DNA from: Streptomyces sp. ISL-36
Lineage (GTDB): Bacteria; Actinomycetota; Actinomycetes; Streptomycetales; Streptomycetaceae
Length of the DNA stretch: 64,000 nucleotides
Assembly (NCBI RefSeq): GCF_018614205.1
Contig: NZ_JAGGOS010000046.1
Span: 62,001 to 126,000, forward strand
Direction of reading: 5' to 3'
How positions within the stretch are numbered: the first letter of the stretch is position 1; each line of letters begins with the position of its first letter. The notes below the pieces were generated by a model that worked only from the letters and a program-made list of their open reading frames with translations, searched no databases and had not been told where the DNA came from. The position numbers and the translations under genes were made by a program. Positions 38,099 through 46,886 of the stretch are shown here, one piece after another.

Positions 38099-38797
38099 AT
38101 GCGTTTCATGTTCGTCGGCGACAGCTGCACCATCGGACAGGCCGGCGACCACACCTGGCGCCACCGGATGTGGCAGCACCTCGAAAGGGCCCTGCCCGGG
38201 CGGTACGAGATCGTCGGCCCGCGCACCGCGCTGTACGACACGGCCGCCGACGCGCCCCTCTCGCACGACTACGCCGACCCGGCGTTCCCCGCGCCCGCCC
38301 GGCGCCATCTGGCGGGATGGGGCGAGGGCTGGCTGCACATGGCGCCGCTGATCGAGGAGTCGGTCGCCACGGCGGAGGCGGACGTGCTGCTGGTCTCGCT
38401 GGGCCTGATCGACCTCGGCTTCTACACCGACGCCGACCAGACGGCGGCGAACGTCCGCGCCTTCGTGGCGGCGGCCCGCGCGGCGAACCCGCACGTCAAG
38501 GCCGTGCTGATGCCGGTCATCCCGAACGTCCGGGCCGAGTCCGACGCCCCCTTCGCGGCCGCCTGCGAGCGCTTCAACGAGCTGCTCGCGAAGGCGGTCG
38601 CGGACCTGGACACGGCGGCCTCGCCCCTGCTGCTCGCGACGACCCCCGAGTCGTACGACATCCACACGGACACCCACGACGGCACCCACCCCGGCCCGAC
38701 GGGCGAACACAAACTGGCGGGGGCCTTCGCTGACGCGATGCACCAGGCGTGGGGCCTGGGCTTCCCTTATGCGGCGGCGGTCCGGCCGCCGCACTGA
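38099..38797 (+). CDS. SGNH/GDSL-family hydrolase
   Basis: 232-residue esterase/lipase-type hydrolase. Catalytic blocks: block I FVGDSCTIG (nucleophile Ser), block III-like LVSLGLIDLGF, and block V DGTHPGPTGEH with the Asp and His. No signal peptide is visible, so probably cytoplasmic. The start is uncertain: ATG 38087 (MMVAM) and 38099 are in frame and neither has a strong Shine-Dalgarno. Confidence 0.85.
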   Translation: MRFMFVGDSCTIGQAGDHTWRHRMWQHLERALPGRYEIVGPRTALYDTAADAPLSHDYADPAFPAPARRHLAGWGEGWLHMAPLIEESVATAEADVLLVSLGLIDLGFYTDADQTAANVRAFVAAARAANPHVKAVLMPVIPNVRAESDAPFAAACERFNELLAKAVADLDTAASPLLLATTPESYDIHTDTHDGTHPGPTGEHKLAGAFADAMHQAWGLGFPYAAAVRPPH

Positions 38798-38860
38798 CCG
38801 GCGGGAGGCGCCGCACCGGACGCTTCCGCGGGCGGTCGCCCTTGGGGCCCCCCGGACCCC

Positions 38861-39772
38861 TTACCCCCGGGCCGCTTCCTCCGCGACTCGCGTGCGCCAC
38901 GGGACCGTTCGTGCGGGGGTCCGGTCGGGAGGAGCCGCCGCGGCGGCGGCCGTGCGGCAGGGGCCGCAGTGGGTTTCGTCGCCCAGCGGGCGGAAGACGT
39001 GCTCGTCGCCGGGTCCCTTGCAGACGACCAGGGCTCCGGGCGGCGCGCTCGGCGTCCTCACGGCCGGCGCCGGGAGCTTCTCGATCAGGCGATGACGGAG
39101 GAAGCCCACCGCGGAGCGGACCCCACTCCCCGGAAGCCCCGAGGTCAGGGCCGCCCGCAGCTCGCCCACCGAGACGCCACGGCGCAGCCACTCGGCGGCC
39201 GCCTCGGCGAGGCCCCGGGCTTCGCGGACGCCGAGGTGGAGGTCGCGGTGGTCGTGACGCAGCGAGAGCAACACGCGCTCGGCGGCGGCGGTTTCACCGT
39301 CGACGACCGCCGGTTCTTCGGGTGGGGGGTGGGGAAGAGTCTCTTCCCGTTCTTCCTCTACTACCGGTAGAGAGGTTCCGACCGTCCGGCCCCCCGAATC
39401 ACCGACCGCCGGTTCCGGCCCACTCGGTGGCCGGTGGGTGTCCACACCGTCCCTCGCCGCGTTCGCCTCCTCACGCGTGAGGGTGACATTCGACAGGAGC
39501 TGGTCGGTGATCCACCGCCCCCGGTCGTTCTGCCACCGCCACTCGTGGAAGTACCCGCAGACGACCAGCTGTTCCTTGGCCTTCTGGTAGGCCCGCCCCT
39601 TGATTCCGAGCCGCAGCGCGTGCTCGCTGAGGGCCTTGCCGCACTCGTGGCCGGGGAGGCCCTGGACGTACAGCAGCAGCACCTTGGCATCGCTGCTCAG
39701 CCGAGGGTGGCGTACGACGTCGTGCGAGGCCTTCGTATAGCGCCGAAGGGGCGCGATAGCATGCCGAAGCAT
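38861..39772 (-). CDS. Helix-turn-helix protein with C-terminal zinc-like motif, Streptomyces-specific type
   Basis: 303-residue protein. The N-terminal part resembles winged-helix/replication-initiator-like domains (HPRLSSDAKVLLLYVQGLPG, KALSEHALRLGIKGRAYQKA, KEQLVVCGYFHEWRWQNDRG). The C-terminus holds VVCKGPGDEHVF and ETHCGPCRT, arranged like a Cys/His/Cys-x2-Cys metal site. ATG 39772 was chosen because AGGAG lies 9 nt upstream; ATG 39796 and 39847 are in frame. Proteins of this kind often sit beside DUF5753/DUF397 pairs, as here. Role unknown, DNA binding likely. Confidence 0.72.
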   Translation of the reverse strand: MLRHAIAPLRRYTKASHDVVRHPRLSSDAKVLLLYVQGLPGHECGKALSEHALRLGIKGRAYQKAKEQLVVCGYFHEWRWQNDRGRWITDQLLSNVTLTREEANAARDGVDTHRPPSGPEPAVGDSGGRTVGTSLPVVEEEREETLPHPPPEEPAVVDGETAAAERVLLSLRHDHRDLHLGVREARGLAEAAAEWLRRGVSVGELRAALTSGLPGSGVRSAVGFLRHRLIEKLPAPAVRTPSAPPGALVVCKGPGDEHVFRPLGDETHCGPCRTAAAAAAPPDRTPARTVPWRTRVAEEAARG

Positions 39773-40013
39773 CCCGGTGGACTCCTGTCGTCCCATCGCG
39801 GTGTAGGTCCTCGGACGGTGTTGGCGCACCCCCGGGGACCGCTCCATTTCTCACGGAGCGTAGTGATGCGATCACCGTACCGCACACGCGAGGAAGCGAG
39901 CACCCACACGGGCCCTTTCCCCCGCTTCACGGGGCGTCCGACTCCTCGCCGGGGTTCAATGCGACCAGTACTGGGCGAAGTTCGAGCAGGTCTGTGCACT
40001 CGGGGAGGATGTC

Positions 40014-40823
40014 GTGCACTCAGGGGAACGGGGCTCGAAGGGCTTCGGAGCACTGTTGCGGTTCCACCGGCAGAAGGTGGGGATGTCACAGGAGGGCCTG
40101 GCGACGAGGCTGGGTTTCTCCAAGTCGCAGGTGGCGATGGTGGAACGGGGGGAGCGTCAGCCGCGGGGCCGGTTCGTGACCGTCGCAGACGATGCCCTGG
40201 GCGCGCAAGGCGCGCTGCTGGCCCTGGCCGAGGAGTTGTTCCCCGAGAACGGGCTTCGACCGTGGACCGAGGACTACCTCGCAGCGGAGGCCGAGGCGGT
40301 CGCACTCCACACGTACCAGAACCATGTCATCCCAGGGTCGTTGCAGACCAAGGCCTACGCGCAGGCGGTCTATACGAGCAACCGCTACCCGACGTACGAC
40401 GACGAGGAGGTCGAGAAGCAGACGGCGGCGCGGCTTGCGCGCCAGCAGCTCTTCCACCGAAAGCCGCCGCCGAACGTCAGTTACGTTCTGGAGTACAGCG
40501 CACTCACGCGCCCCATCGGCGGGCCGGCCGTGCTCAAGGAACAGTTGCACTTCGTCCTCGACATTCAGCAGCTCCGCCATGTCGAGATCCAGGTCATGCC
40601 ACACGACCGCCAGACCCATGCCGGGCTGAACGGCCCGATGATTCTGCTGGAAACGGCCGAACACAGGCAGCTCGCCTACGTCGAAGGGCCTAGCGGCGGG
40701 TACTTCGTAGACGAACAGCCTGACCTGGGCAATCTGTTCGGCAAATATGGCATTCTGCGAGCGCAGGCACTCACGCCGGACGAGTCCACGAAGTTGATCG
40801 AACGGGTGGCACAGGAGCTATGA
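40014..40823 (+). CDS. XRE-family regulator with DUF5753 domain
   Basis: 269-residue regulator. HTH at residues about 10-65 (LRFHRQKVGMSQEGLATRLG, FSKSQVAMVERGERQPRG) and DUF5753 at about 95-265 (ALHTYQNHVIPGSLQTKAYA, QLRHVEIQVMPHDRQTHAGL, LAYVEGPSGGYFVDE). This is the WhiJ-like class that pairs with DUF397 proteins in Streptomyces differentiation and antibiotic control. GTG start with GGGGAGG upstream. A duplicated GTGCACTC-GGGGA motif flanks the RBS. The 3' end overlaps the DUF397 gene (ATGA). Confidence 0.92.
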   Translation: MHSGERGSKGFGALLRFHRQKVGMSQEGLATRLGFSKSQVAMVERGERQPRGRFVTVADDALGAQGALLALAEELFPENGLRPWTEDYLAAEAEAVALHTYQNHVIPGSLQTKAYAQAVYTSNRYPTYDDEEVEKQTAARLARQQLFHRKPPPNVSYVLEYSALTRPIGGPAVLKEQLHFVLDIQQLRHVEIQVMPHDRQTHAGLNGPMILLETAEHRQLAYVEGPSGGYFVDEQPDLGNLFGKYGILRAQALTPDESTKLIERVAQEL

Positions 40824-40993
40824 GCACGGACCTGGACTGGTTCAAGAGCAGTTACAGCGGCGGCGAAGGCGAATGCATCGAGGTCGCCCTCACCCCCGCC
40901 ACCATCCACGTCCGGGACTCCAAGAACCCGGCCCTGCCCTCGATCACTCTCTCTCCTGCCCCTTGGGCGGAGTTCGTCAGGCGGCTCCGGTGA
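40820..40993 (+). CDS. DUF397 protein, partner of the XRE-DUF5753 regulator
   Basis: 57-residue protein beginning MSTDLDWFKSSYSGGEGECI and ending SPAPWAEFVRRLR, the typical DUF397 pattern (W-xK-SSYS, C-EVA, RDSK, L-xF-xxW-F). It starts by ATGA overlap with the regulator gene and ends overlapping the convergent AhpD-like gene by 17 bp. DUF397 proteins are thought to counteract or modulate the paired XRE regulator. Confidence 0.92.
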   Translation: MSTDLDWFKSSYSGGEGECIEVALTPATIHVRDSKNPALPSITLSPAPWAEFVRRLR

Positions 40994-41444
40994 GGCGGTT
41001 CGCGAAGGTGGAGATCGTGTAGGTGCCGATGCCGAGCATCACCTCCAGGGCGTTCTGGCGCGTGTAGCCGGCCGCGTGGAGAGCGTCGAGTTCCGCGTCC
41101 GTGACCGCGCCCGAGGAGGCCAGGGCGCGGAGGGTGAACCGGCGGACGGCGTCGAGGCGTTCCGGGTCGGGTGCGGGGCCCAGCTGGGACAGTTTCGACT
41201 CGTGCATGTCGATGCAGAGGTGACACTGGTTGCGGGCGGCGACCGTCAGGATGACCGTCTCGCGGGAGTGGGGGTCCAGGGTCGTGGACTCGAAGATCTC
41301 GCTCAGCTTCAGGAAGCCCTCCAGGGTGTGCGGGGACTCCTTCAGGAGCGCTACGGCGTTGGCGGTGCGGGCGGACAGGTCGTGGGACTCGTGGAGCAAG
41401 GCTTCTCCCGGCGCGTGGATAGAATGGACAACATGGTTGACCAT
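40977..41444 (-). CDS. AhpD/carboxymuconolactone-decarboxylase-family protein
   Basis: 155-residue alkylhydroperoxidase-like protein. The redox motif TVAARNQCHLCIDMHESKL gives the C-x-x-C-x-x-x-H core. The N-terminus (SARTANAVALLKESPHTLEG) and C-terminal ALEVMLGIGTYTISTFANRL match the CMD/AhpD family. Its only ATG (41444) lies inside the divergent MarR gene, so the 5' ends overlap. Its promoter, TTGCCG-N17-TACGTT on the minus strand, also lies inside the MarR coding region. Probably an oxidative-stress function controlled by that MarR. Confidence 0.88.
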   Translation of the reverse strand: MVNHVVHSIHAPGEALLHESHDLSARTANAVALLKESPHTLEGFLKLSEIFESTTLDPHSRETVILTVAARNQCHLCIDMHESKLSQLGPAPDPERLDAVRRFTLRALASSGAVTDAELDALHAAGYTRQNALEVMLGIGTYTISTFANRLTGAA

Positions 41445-41490
41445 GGCGATGAGAAGAACGTAAACCAGGTTGTCGATAACGGCAAGGGGT
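41420..41490. promoter_or_regulatory. Overlapping divergent promoters of the AhpD and MarR genes
   Basis: On the plus strand TAGAAT (41420-41425) lies 7 nt before ATG 41433, consistent with a leaderless MarR mRNA. On the minus strand TTGCCG (about 41485-41490), a 17-bp spacer and TACGTT (about 41462-41467) would start the AhpD mRNA. GACAAC-ATG-GTTGAC (41427-41441) is an imperfect palindrome across both start codons and a candidate MarR site. Confidence 0.45.
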
Positions 41491-41942
41491 ATGAGCTGCC
41501 GCTGCTCCTCTTCGCCGGTTTCCGCACCCTCATCGACCGGCTCCACGCCGAACTCGCCCGCCAGGGGCACCCCGACCTCCGCCCCGCCCACGGCTTCGCC
41601 ATGCAGGCCATCGGGGGCGAGGGAGCCACCGCCAGCGACATCGGGCGGCGGCTCGGCGTCTCCAAGCAGGCGGCCGGCAAGACCGTCGACCGGCTCCTCG
41701 CCGTCGGGTACGCCGAGCGGGCCGACGACCCCGCCGATGCCCGCCGCAAGCTCGTCCGCCTCACCCCGCGCGGCTACGACGCCCTGGCCCGCTCCGCCGC
41801 GATCTTCGACGAGCTGCGCGCCGAGTGGACCGCGACCCTCGGCCCCGGGCGGGTCCGGGACATGGAGGCGGCGCTGCGGACCGTCGTACCGGCGGAGACG
41901 ACGTACCGGCTGGACGCGACGAGCTGGCTGGGTGGCGCGTAG
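41433..41942 (+). CDS. MarR-family transcriptional regulator
   Basis: 169-residue winged-helix regulator: LPLLLFAGFRTLIDRLHAEL dimer helix, GEGATASDIGRRLGVSKQAA recognition helix and ADDPADARRKLVRLTPRGYD wing. ATG 41433 was chosen because a TAGAAT -10 box overlaps the earlier ATG 41424. It is divergent from and overlapping with the AhpD-like gene, its probable target; an oxidant-sensing role is inference. Confidence 0.88.
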   Translation: MVDHGDEKNVNQVVDNGKGYELPLLLFAGFRTLIDRLHAELARQGHPDLRPAHGFAMQAIGGEGATASDIGRRLGVSKQAAGKTVDRLLAVGYAERADDPADARRKLVRLTPRGYDALARSAAIFDELRAEWTATLGPGRVRDMEAALRTVVPAETTYRLDATSWLGGA

Positions 41943-41987
41943 CGGCGCCGACGCCGTCCCCGACGCCGGCGCCGCTCGGCGCCCGCA

Positions 41988-42977
41988 CTACCAGGCGAAC
42001 GCCTCCGGGGACGGGCCCGGGCCCGGGAAGATCTCGTCGAGGGACGTCAGGATCTCCTCGCTCAGCTCCACCTCCAGCGCGCGCAGGGCGCTCTCCAACT
42101 GGTCGGCCGTCCGCGGGCCGATGATCGGACCCGTGACGCCCGGGCGGGTCAGCAGCCAGGCCAGGGCCGCCTCCCCCGGCTCCAGGCCATGCTTGTCGAG
42201 CAGGTCCTCGTACGCCTGGATCCGGGCCCGGGCCGCCGGGTCCGCCAGGGTCTCGGCCGCGCGGCCCGACGCACGCCGGCCCCCCTCGACCTCCTTCCTG
42301 ATCACTCCGCCCAGCACCCCGCCGTGCAGCGGCGACCAGGGGATGACCCCGAGGCCGTAGTCCTGGGCCGCCGGAAGGACCTCCATCTCGGCGCGGCGCT
42401 CGGCCAGGTTGTAGAGGCACTGCTCGCTGACCAGGCCGACCATCCCGCGCCGGGCGGCCACCTCGTTCGCCTGGGCGATCTTGTAGCCGGGGAAGTTCGA
42501 CGAACCGGCGTAGAGGATCTTCCCCTGCTGGATCAGGACGTCGACGGCCTGCCAGATCTCCTCGAAGGGGGTGTGCCGGTCGATGTGGTGGAACTGGTAG
42601 ACGTCGATGTAGTCGGTGCCGAGCCGCTTGAGGGAACCCTCCACGGCGCGGCGGATGTTGACGGCCGAGAGACGGTCGTGGTTGGGCCACGCTTCCCCGT
42701 CCGCGGCCATGTTCCCGTAGACCTTGGTGGCCAGGACCACCTTGTCGCGGCGGTCCCCGCCCTGCGCGAACCAGCTTCCGATGATCTCCTCGGTCCGGCC
42801 CTTGTTCTCGCCCCATCCGTAGACGTTGGCCGAGTCGAAGAAGTTCAGACCCGCGTCCAGCGCCGCGTCCATGATCGCGTGGCTGTCCGCCTCTTCCGTC
42901 TGCGGGCCGAAGTTCATGGTGCCGAGCACCAGTCGGCTGACCTTGAGTCCCGTACGTCCGAGCTGTGTGTACTTCAT
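41988..42977 (-). CDS. Aldo/keto reductase (YghZ/Kv-beta-like)
   Basis: 329-residue NADPH-dependent reductase with a TIM barrel. Catalytic tetrad: Asp and Tyr in NFFDSANVYGWGENKG, Lys in VLATKVYG, His in DVYQFHHIDRHTP. NADP contacts in SSNFPGYKIAQANEV and IIGPRTADQLESAL. ATG 42977 begins MKYTQLGRTGLKVSRLVLG, the family start. Physiological carbonyl substrate unknown. Confidence 0.93.
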   Translation of the reverse strand: MKYTQLGRTGLKVSRLVLGTMNFGPQTEEADSHAIMDAALDAGLNFFDSANVYGWGENKGRTEEIIGSWFAQGGDRRDKVVLATKVYGNMAADGEAWPNHDRLSAVNIRRAVEGSLKRLGTDYIDVYQFHHIDRHTPFEEIWQAVDVLIQQGKILYAGSSNFPGYKIAQANEVAARRGMVGLVSEQCLYNLAERRAEMEVLPAAQDYGLGVIPWSPLHGGVLGGVIRKEVEGGRRASGRAAETLADPAARARIQAYEDLLDKHGLEPGEAALAWLLTRPGVTGPIIGPRTADQLESALRALEVELSEEILTSLDEIFPGPGPSPEAFAW

Positions 42978-43062
42978 GGTCCACCAGCCAACTCGATGGA
43001 GCGCGCTCCAAGCAAGGGTGCCGAGTCCGGACCGCCCCCACCCGCACGCGATACTCGCGGAC

Positions 43063-43659
43063 ATGACATTCGACGCGATGAAGACACCGGACACCCCGGC
43101 CTGCGCCACCGCCCTGGAAGTGGCCACCGCCTACTGCTCCCCGGCGCTGCTGAACCACTCCGTACGGGCCTACGTCTGGGCCGCCGCCCACGGCACGGCC
43201 GCGGGCATCGACTTCGACCCCGAGCTGCTGTACGTCGGAGCGATGTTCCACGACATCGCCCTGGTACCGGAGTTCGACAGCCACACCGTGGGCTTCGACG
43301 ACGCGAGCGGCGCAGTGGCCTGGGTGTTCGGGGCAGGCGCCGGCTGGCCGGTGGCCCGGCGGCAGCGGCTGGTGGAGGTCGTCATCGCGCACATGCTCGA
43401 CGAGGTCGACGTGAACGTGGACCCGGAGGGCTACCTCCTGGAGCGTTCGACCAGCCTGGACATCTCCGGCCGGTACATGGACGACTTCTCCCCCGCGTTC
43501 AAGGCGGAGGTCCTGGAGCGATACCCCCGGCTGGGGATCGCGGAGGAGTTCCTCGGCTGCTTCCGCGACCAGGCGGAGCGCAAGCCGAAGAGCTCCGCGG
43601 CCGACGCGATGCGCAACAACATCGCCGAGCGGATCCTCAGCAACCAGCTCGACAGATAG
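43063..43659 (+). CDS. HD-domain phosphohydrolase-like protein
   Basis: 198-residue HD-superfamily protein. Metal site: His in LLNHSVRAYVWA, HD in GAMFHDIALVPEF, and downstream His/Asp in VEVVIAHMLDEVDVNVDP. The pattern resembles cyanamide-hydratase-like HD proteins. GATACT lies 7 nt before the ATG with no Shine-Dalgarno, pointing to a leaderless mRNA. Substrate not deducible. Confidence 0.85.
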   Translation: MTFDAMKTPDTPACATALEVATAYCSPALLNHSVRAYVWAAAHGTAAGIDFDPELLYVGAMFHDIALVPEFDSHTVGFDDASGAVAWVFGAGAGWPVARRQRLVEVVIAHMLDEVDVNVDPEGYLLERSTSLDISGRYMDDFSPAFKAEVLERYPRLGIAEEFLGCFRDQAERKPKSSAADAMRNNIAERILSNQLDR

Positions 43660-43674
43660 CGCGGCCGGCCCGCG

Positions 43675-44916
43675 TCACAGGAAGCGGCGGATGGGAACCA
43701 CCGAGTGCTCCCGCAGCCGCTGCAGCGGCGACCGGGCGGCCCAGCTCACCGGGTCGATGCGCTCGCTCAGCGCGCGGTCCTGGTCGAAGTGCCCGTCCAG
43801 CGTGGCGGTCAGCTCCTCGTCCAGGACCGCGAGCACGACCTCCTCGTCATGGTCGAGGGAGCGGCGGTTGAAGTTGGCCGAGCCGACGAGCGAGAGCGTG
43901 CCGTCCATGGTGAGCACCTTCGCGTGCATCATCGAAGGCCCGTACTCCCAGATCGTCACGCCCGCGTCGAGGAGCCCCGCGTACAGGCGCCGGCCGGCCA
44001 GCCGGCACACGGGCTTGTCGGTGTGCCGGCCCGGGACCAGGACCTCCACCTCCACACCCCGGCGGGCGGCGGCCTTGAGCAGGTCGGCGAAGTAGGTGTC
44101 GGGGGCGAAGTAGGCGGTGGTGAGCCGGATGCGTTCCTCCGCCGATTCGAGGACGACCCGCAGCAGGGTCCGTACGTCCTGCCAGCCGACGCTCGCCGAG
44201 CCCCGGACCACCTGGACGACCGCCCGCCCCTGCGGCCGGTGTTCGACGAACCGGTCCCGGCCGTCGAAGAGGGTGTCGTGGCACTCGGCCCAGTTCTGGA
44301 CGAACGCGGCCGCGATCCCGTCGACGGCCGGCCCGCGCACCCGGAAGTGCGTCTCGCGCCACTCCGCCTCGTCGCGGGCGTCGCCGGACCACTCCTCCGC
44401 GATGCCGACCCCGCCCGTGAAGGCGGTCGTCTCGTCGACGACGAGCACCTTGCGGTGGCAGCGGTGGTTCTGCTTGAACGGCGACAGCCACATCGGCCGT
44501 CGGAACCAGGCGACATGAACCCCTGCCCTGGCCATCGCGTCCAGCAGGTCCTGCTCGATGAGCCGGCTGCCGAAGCCGTCCAGGAGCAGCCGGACGCGGA
44601 CCCCGGCCCTGGCCCGGGCCGCGAGCGCGTCCGCGAACTCCCGGGCGATCGCCCCACGCCAGTACACGAAGGTCATCATGTCGACGGTCCGCCGCGCCGA
44701 TCGGATGCTCGCCAGCATCGCCGAGAAGATCTCGTCGCCGTTGCGCAGCGGTAGCAGGCTGTTGAGCTCGGTGGCCGGCGTGCCGATCAGCCGCTCCAGG
44801 CGGCGCCGGATGCGCGTGGCGCGCTCCGGCACCGCCCCGGGCTGCGTGCCGCGGGGGTCGCCTGGCCGGGCGCCGGGTTCGGCGCCCACCACGGGCAGGT
44901 CCTGGGCCGTCGACAT
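43675..44916 (-). CDS. Phospholipase D family protein (cardiolipin synthase-like, soluble)
   Basis: 413-residue protein with two HKD motifs, HRKVLVVDETTAFTGG and MHAKVLTMDGTLSLVGSANF, as in bacterial cardiolipin synthases. The N-terminal membrane helices of Cls are absent, so it may be a soluble transphosphatidylase or phospholipase. The start has AGGAG 6 nt upstream. It is co-directional with and 82 bp downstream of the PPTase gene, so read-through from the NRPS cluster is possible, but a cluster role is not implied by sequence. Confidence 0.9.
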   Translation of the reverse strand: MSTAQDLPVVGAEPGARPGDPRGTQPGAVPERATRIRRRLERLIGTPATELNSLLPLRNGDEIFSAMLASIRSARRTVDMMTFVYWRGAIAREFADALAARARAGVRVRLLLDGFGSRLIEQDLLDAMARAGVHVAWFRRPMWLSPFKQNHRCHRKVLVVDETTAFTGGVGIAEEWSGDARDEAEWRETHFRVRGPAVDGIAAAFVQNWAECHDTLFDGRDRFVEHRPQGRAVVQVVRGSASVGWQDVRTLLRVVLESAEERIRLTTAYFAPDTYFADLLKAAARRGVEVEVLVPGRHTDKPVCRLAGRRLYAGLLDAGVTIWEYGPSMMHAKVLTMDGTLSLVGSANFNRRSLDHDEEVVLAVLDEELTATLDGHFDQDRALSERIDPVSWAARSPLQRLREHSVVPIRRFL

Positions 44917-44998
44917 GGGCTTCTCCTGGGTGATGCGGCGCCGCGGCCCCCGGGGCGGGGACCGCGGCGATTCACGGCGGGCGTGCGGGCGTCCTGAC

Positions 44999-45871
44999 TC
45001 AGATCCCCGTACGGGTGCCCGGTACCGGCCCGAGCGACGCGGGATCGAGCCAGCGGATGCTGAGCGGAACGCTGCGCGGGGTGCGGAGTGCTGCGGCCGC
45101 CGCGTGGTCGGGAAGGCCGAGGACATTGACGATCCGCCACCCGGGCGGGGCGCCGGCCGTCCCCGGGTCCTCACCGAGGTAGTCCAGGTCCAGGTCCCGG
45201 CCGAGACCGGTGCCGATGCCCTTGAGATACGCCTCCTTGCGCACCCACAGCCGGGCGAAGACCGAGCGGCTCTCCTCCGGCGAGGCCGCCGCCACCTCGC
45301 GCGCCTCCGCCCGGTGGAGGGCCGCGCCGAGTTCGGCGACGACCTCCAGCTCCGGCAGCGCCTCCACGTCGACACCGATGGGGACCGACGCCACCCCCAC
45401 CAGCACCAGGTCGCCGCCGTGCGACAGCGAGAAGTGCAGGGGGGTCCGGCCCTGGGCCACCGCCGGGCGGCCGTGCGGGCCGCCACAGCAGGGACAGGGC
45501 TCGGAGTGGAACCGGACCTCCTCCGCCGCCACCCCGAGATAGGCGCCCAGGAGCCGGCGGAGCGTGAGGTGCGCCATCGTGTAGCGGTGCCGGTCGCGGT
45601 CCTTGACGAAGGAGGACGCCCGCCGCCGCTCGTGCTCGTCGAGCACGGACAGGTCCAGGGGCGCCGGGTCCGGGGCGGCCGCCGTGTCCTCGGGGACACG
45701 CAGCAGCCACAGATCCGCCGCGCCGTCCGCGGGGGCGGGCAGCGAGGTGGGCCAGTCCGCCGGGAGGGCGTGCGGGAGACCGTGGACGTGCGGGTGGACG
45801 TGCGGGAGACCGTGGACGTGCCGGTGGGCGGGCGGGAGCGGCTGCGGGTGGGCGTGCGCGGGGACCGTCAT
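44999..45871 (-). CDS. Sfp-type 4'-phosphopantetheinyl transferase
   Basis: 290-residue enzyme that would convert apo carrier proteins of the NRPS cluster to holo form using CoA. Motifs: RYTMAHLTLRRLLGAYLG, LHFSLSHGGDLVLVGV, the Mg-binding GVDVEALPEL, and RLWVRKEAYLKGIGTGLG. A His/Pro-rich N-terminal extension (PHVHPHVHGLPHAL, repeats of the HVHGLPH unit) is unusual. ATG 45871 is used; an in-frame GTG at 45883 is possible. Directly downstream of the TauD-like gene. Confidence 0.92.
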   Translation of the reverse strand: MTVPAHAHPQPLPPAHRHVHGLPHVHPHVHGLPHALPADWPTSLPAPADGAADLWLLRVPEDTAAAPDPAPLDLSVLDEHERRRASSFVKDRDRHRYTMAHLTLRRLLGAYLGVAAEEVRFHSEPCPCCGGPHGRPAVAQGRTPLHFSLSHGGDLVLVGVASVPIGVDVEALPELEVVAELGAALHRAEAREVAAASPEESRSVFARLWVRKEAYLKGIGTGLGRDLDLDYLGEDPGTAGAPPGWRIVNVLGLPDHAAAAALRTPRSVPLSIRWLDPASLGPVPGTRTGI

Positions 45872-45896
45872 GGGAGCGCGCACCCCCCGGCGCCGA

Positions 45897-46886
45897 TCAC
45901 CGGATGTCCCGGTTCACGTGCAGGTCGGACATGGCGACGAGGATGCGCCGGTCGCCGCTGAACGGCTCGCGGGCATGCGTGGCGAGGAAGTTGTCGACCA
46001 CGAGCATGTCGCCGCGCTGCCAGGGCAGGGAGACGGCGGCCTCCTCGTAGAGCCGGCCGATGAGCTCCACGGCGTCGTCCTCGATCGGCGAGCCGTCGCC
46101 GTAGAACGCGTTGCGCGGCACGCCCTCGGGGCCGTACTCGTCCAGCAGATAGGCCGCCACCTCGGTGGGGAGGGTGGAGATGTGCCAGAGGTGGGCGTGG
46201 TTGAACCACACCGTCTCCCCCGTGCGCGGGTGCCTGCTGACGGCCTGGCGGACCGCCCGGGTGCGCAGGCCGTCGCGGCCGATCCACTCGAAGTCGGTGC
46301 GCGAGGCGCGGCAGTAGGCCTCCACCTCGGCCCGGTCCTCGGTCTGGAAGACGACCTGCCACGGGATGTCGAGGTCGGGGCTGTAGTTGCGGACGTACGT
46401 GACGCCGTGGCGCTGGAAGCGTTCGCGCAGCTCCGCCGGGATCTTCGGGAGGACGGCGCGCTCACTGGCGACGGGCGTGGCTCCGCCCGTCGCGGACGGC
46501 CGGTCGCCGTAGAAGTAGAGCCTGCCGGGCCAGTTGTGGGAGTACGACATCTCGTGGTGGAAGGCGATCCACTGGTCCTCGCTGAGCTCGGTCGAGGTGA
46601 AGACCTTGTCGACGATCTCGGTGCGGGGCGCGGCCCGCTCCAGGTAGTCGAGCAGATCGGGCGAGAAGGCCCGGGCCGCGGCGCCGAAGTCCGCCGGGCT
46701 CTCCAGCGCGAAGCCACGGAAGAGCAGCGCGCCGTGGCGCTCCAGTTCGTCGGTCAGCCGGGCGTGGTGGGCGGAGATCCAATGGTCCAGGCGCAGGCCG
46801 GGCTCGGCCGCCTCGATCCTGAGGAGGAAGGGCTCGGGGTCGACGGGGGCGGCCGTCACGCGTCCGCCGGTGAAGGTCTCGGTCAT
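45897..46886 (-). CDS. SyrP/TauD-like Fe(II)/2OG oxygenase (paralogue 1)
   Basis: 329-residue non-heme iron oxygenase, probably a tailoring hydroxylase acting on an amino acid or a carrier-bound aminoacyl group. The facial triad is HHE in FHHEMSYSHNWPGRLYF plus distal His in FLATHAREPF; the 2OG-binding Arg is in GDRRILVAMSD. The carboxylate ligand is retained, so hydroxylation rather than halogenation is expected. Closest recalled relatives are SyrP-type hydroxylases of NRPS pathways. It is a clear paralogue of the adjacent gene (same blocks YVRNY, FQTEDxxxVxAYC, WFNHAxxxHI), indicating tandem duplication. Overlaps it by ATGA. Confidence 0.9.
   Translation of the reverse strand: MTETFTGGRVTAAPVDPEPFLLRIEAAEPGLRLDHWISAHHARLTDELERHGALLFRGFALESPADFGAAARAFSPDLLDYLERAAPRTEIVDKVFTSTELSEDQWIAFHHEMSYSHNWPGRLYFYGDRPSATGGATPVASERAVLPKIPAELRERFQRHGVTYVRNYSPDLDIPWQVVFQTEDRAEVEAYCRASRTDFEWIGRDGLRTRAVRQAVSRHPRTGETVWFNHAHLWHISTLPTEVAAYLLDEYGPEGVPRNAFYGDGSPIEDDAVELIGRLYEEAAVSLPWQRGDMLVVDNFLATHAREPFSGDRRILVAMSDLHVNRDIR

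Noticed and set aside
43675..44916. PLD-family gene as a biosynthetic enzyme of the lipopeptide
   Set aside because: Proximity and direction are the only evidence; HKD motifs indicate ordinary phospholipid chemistry.
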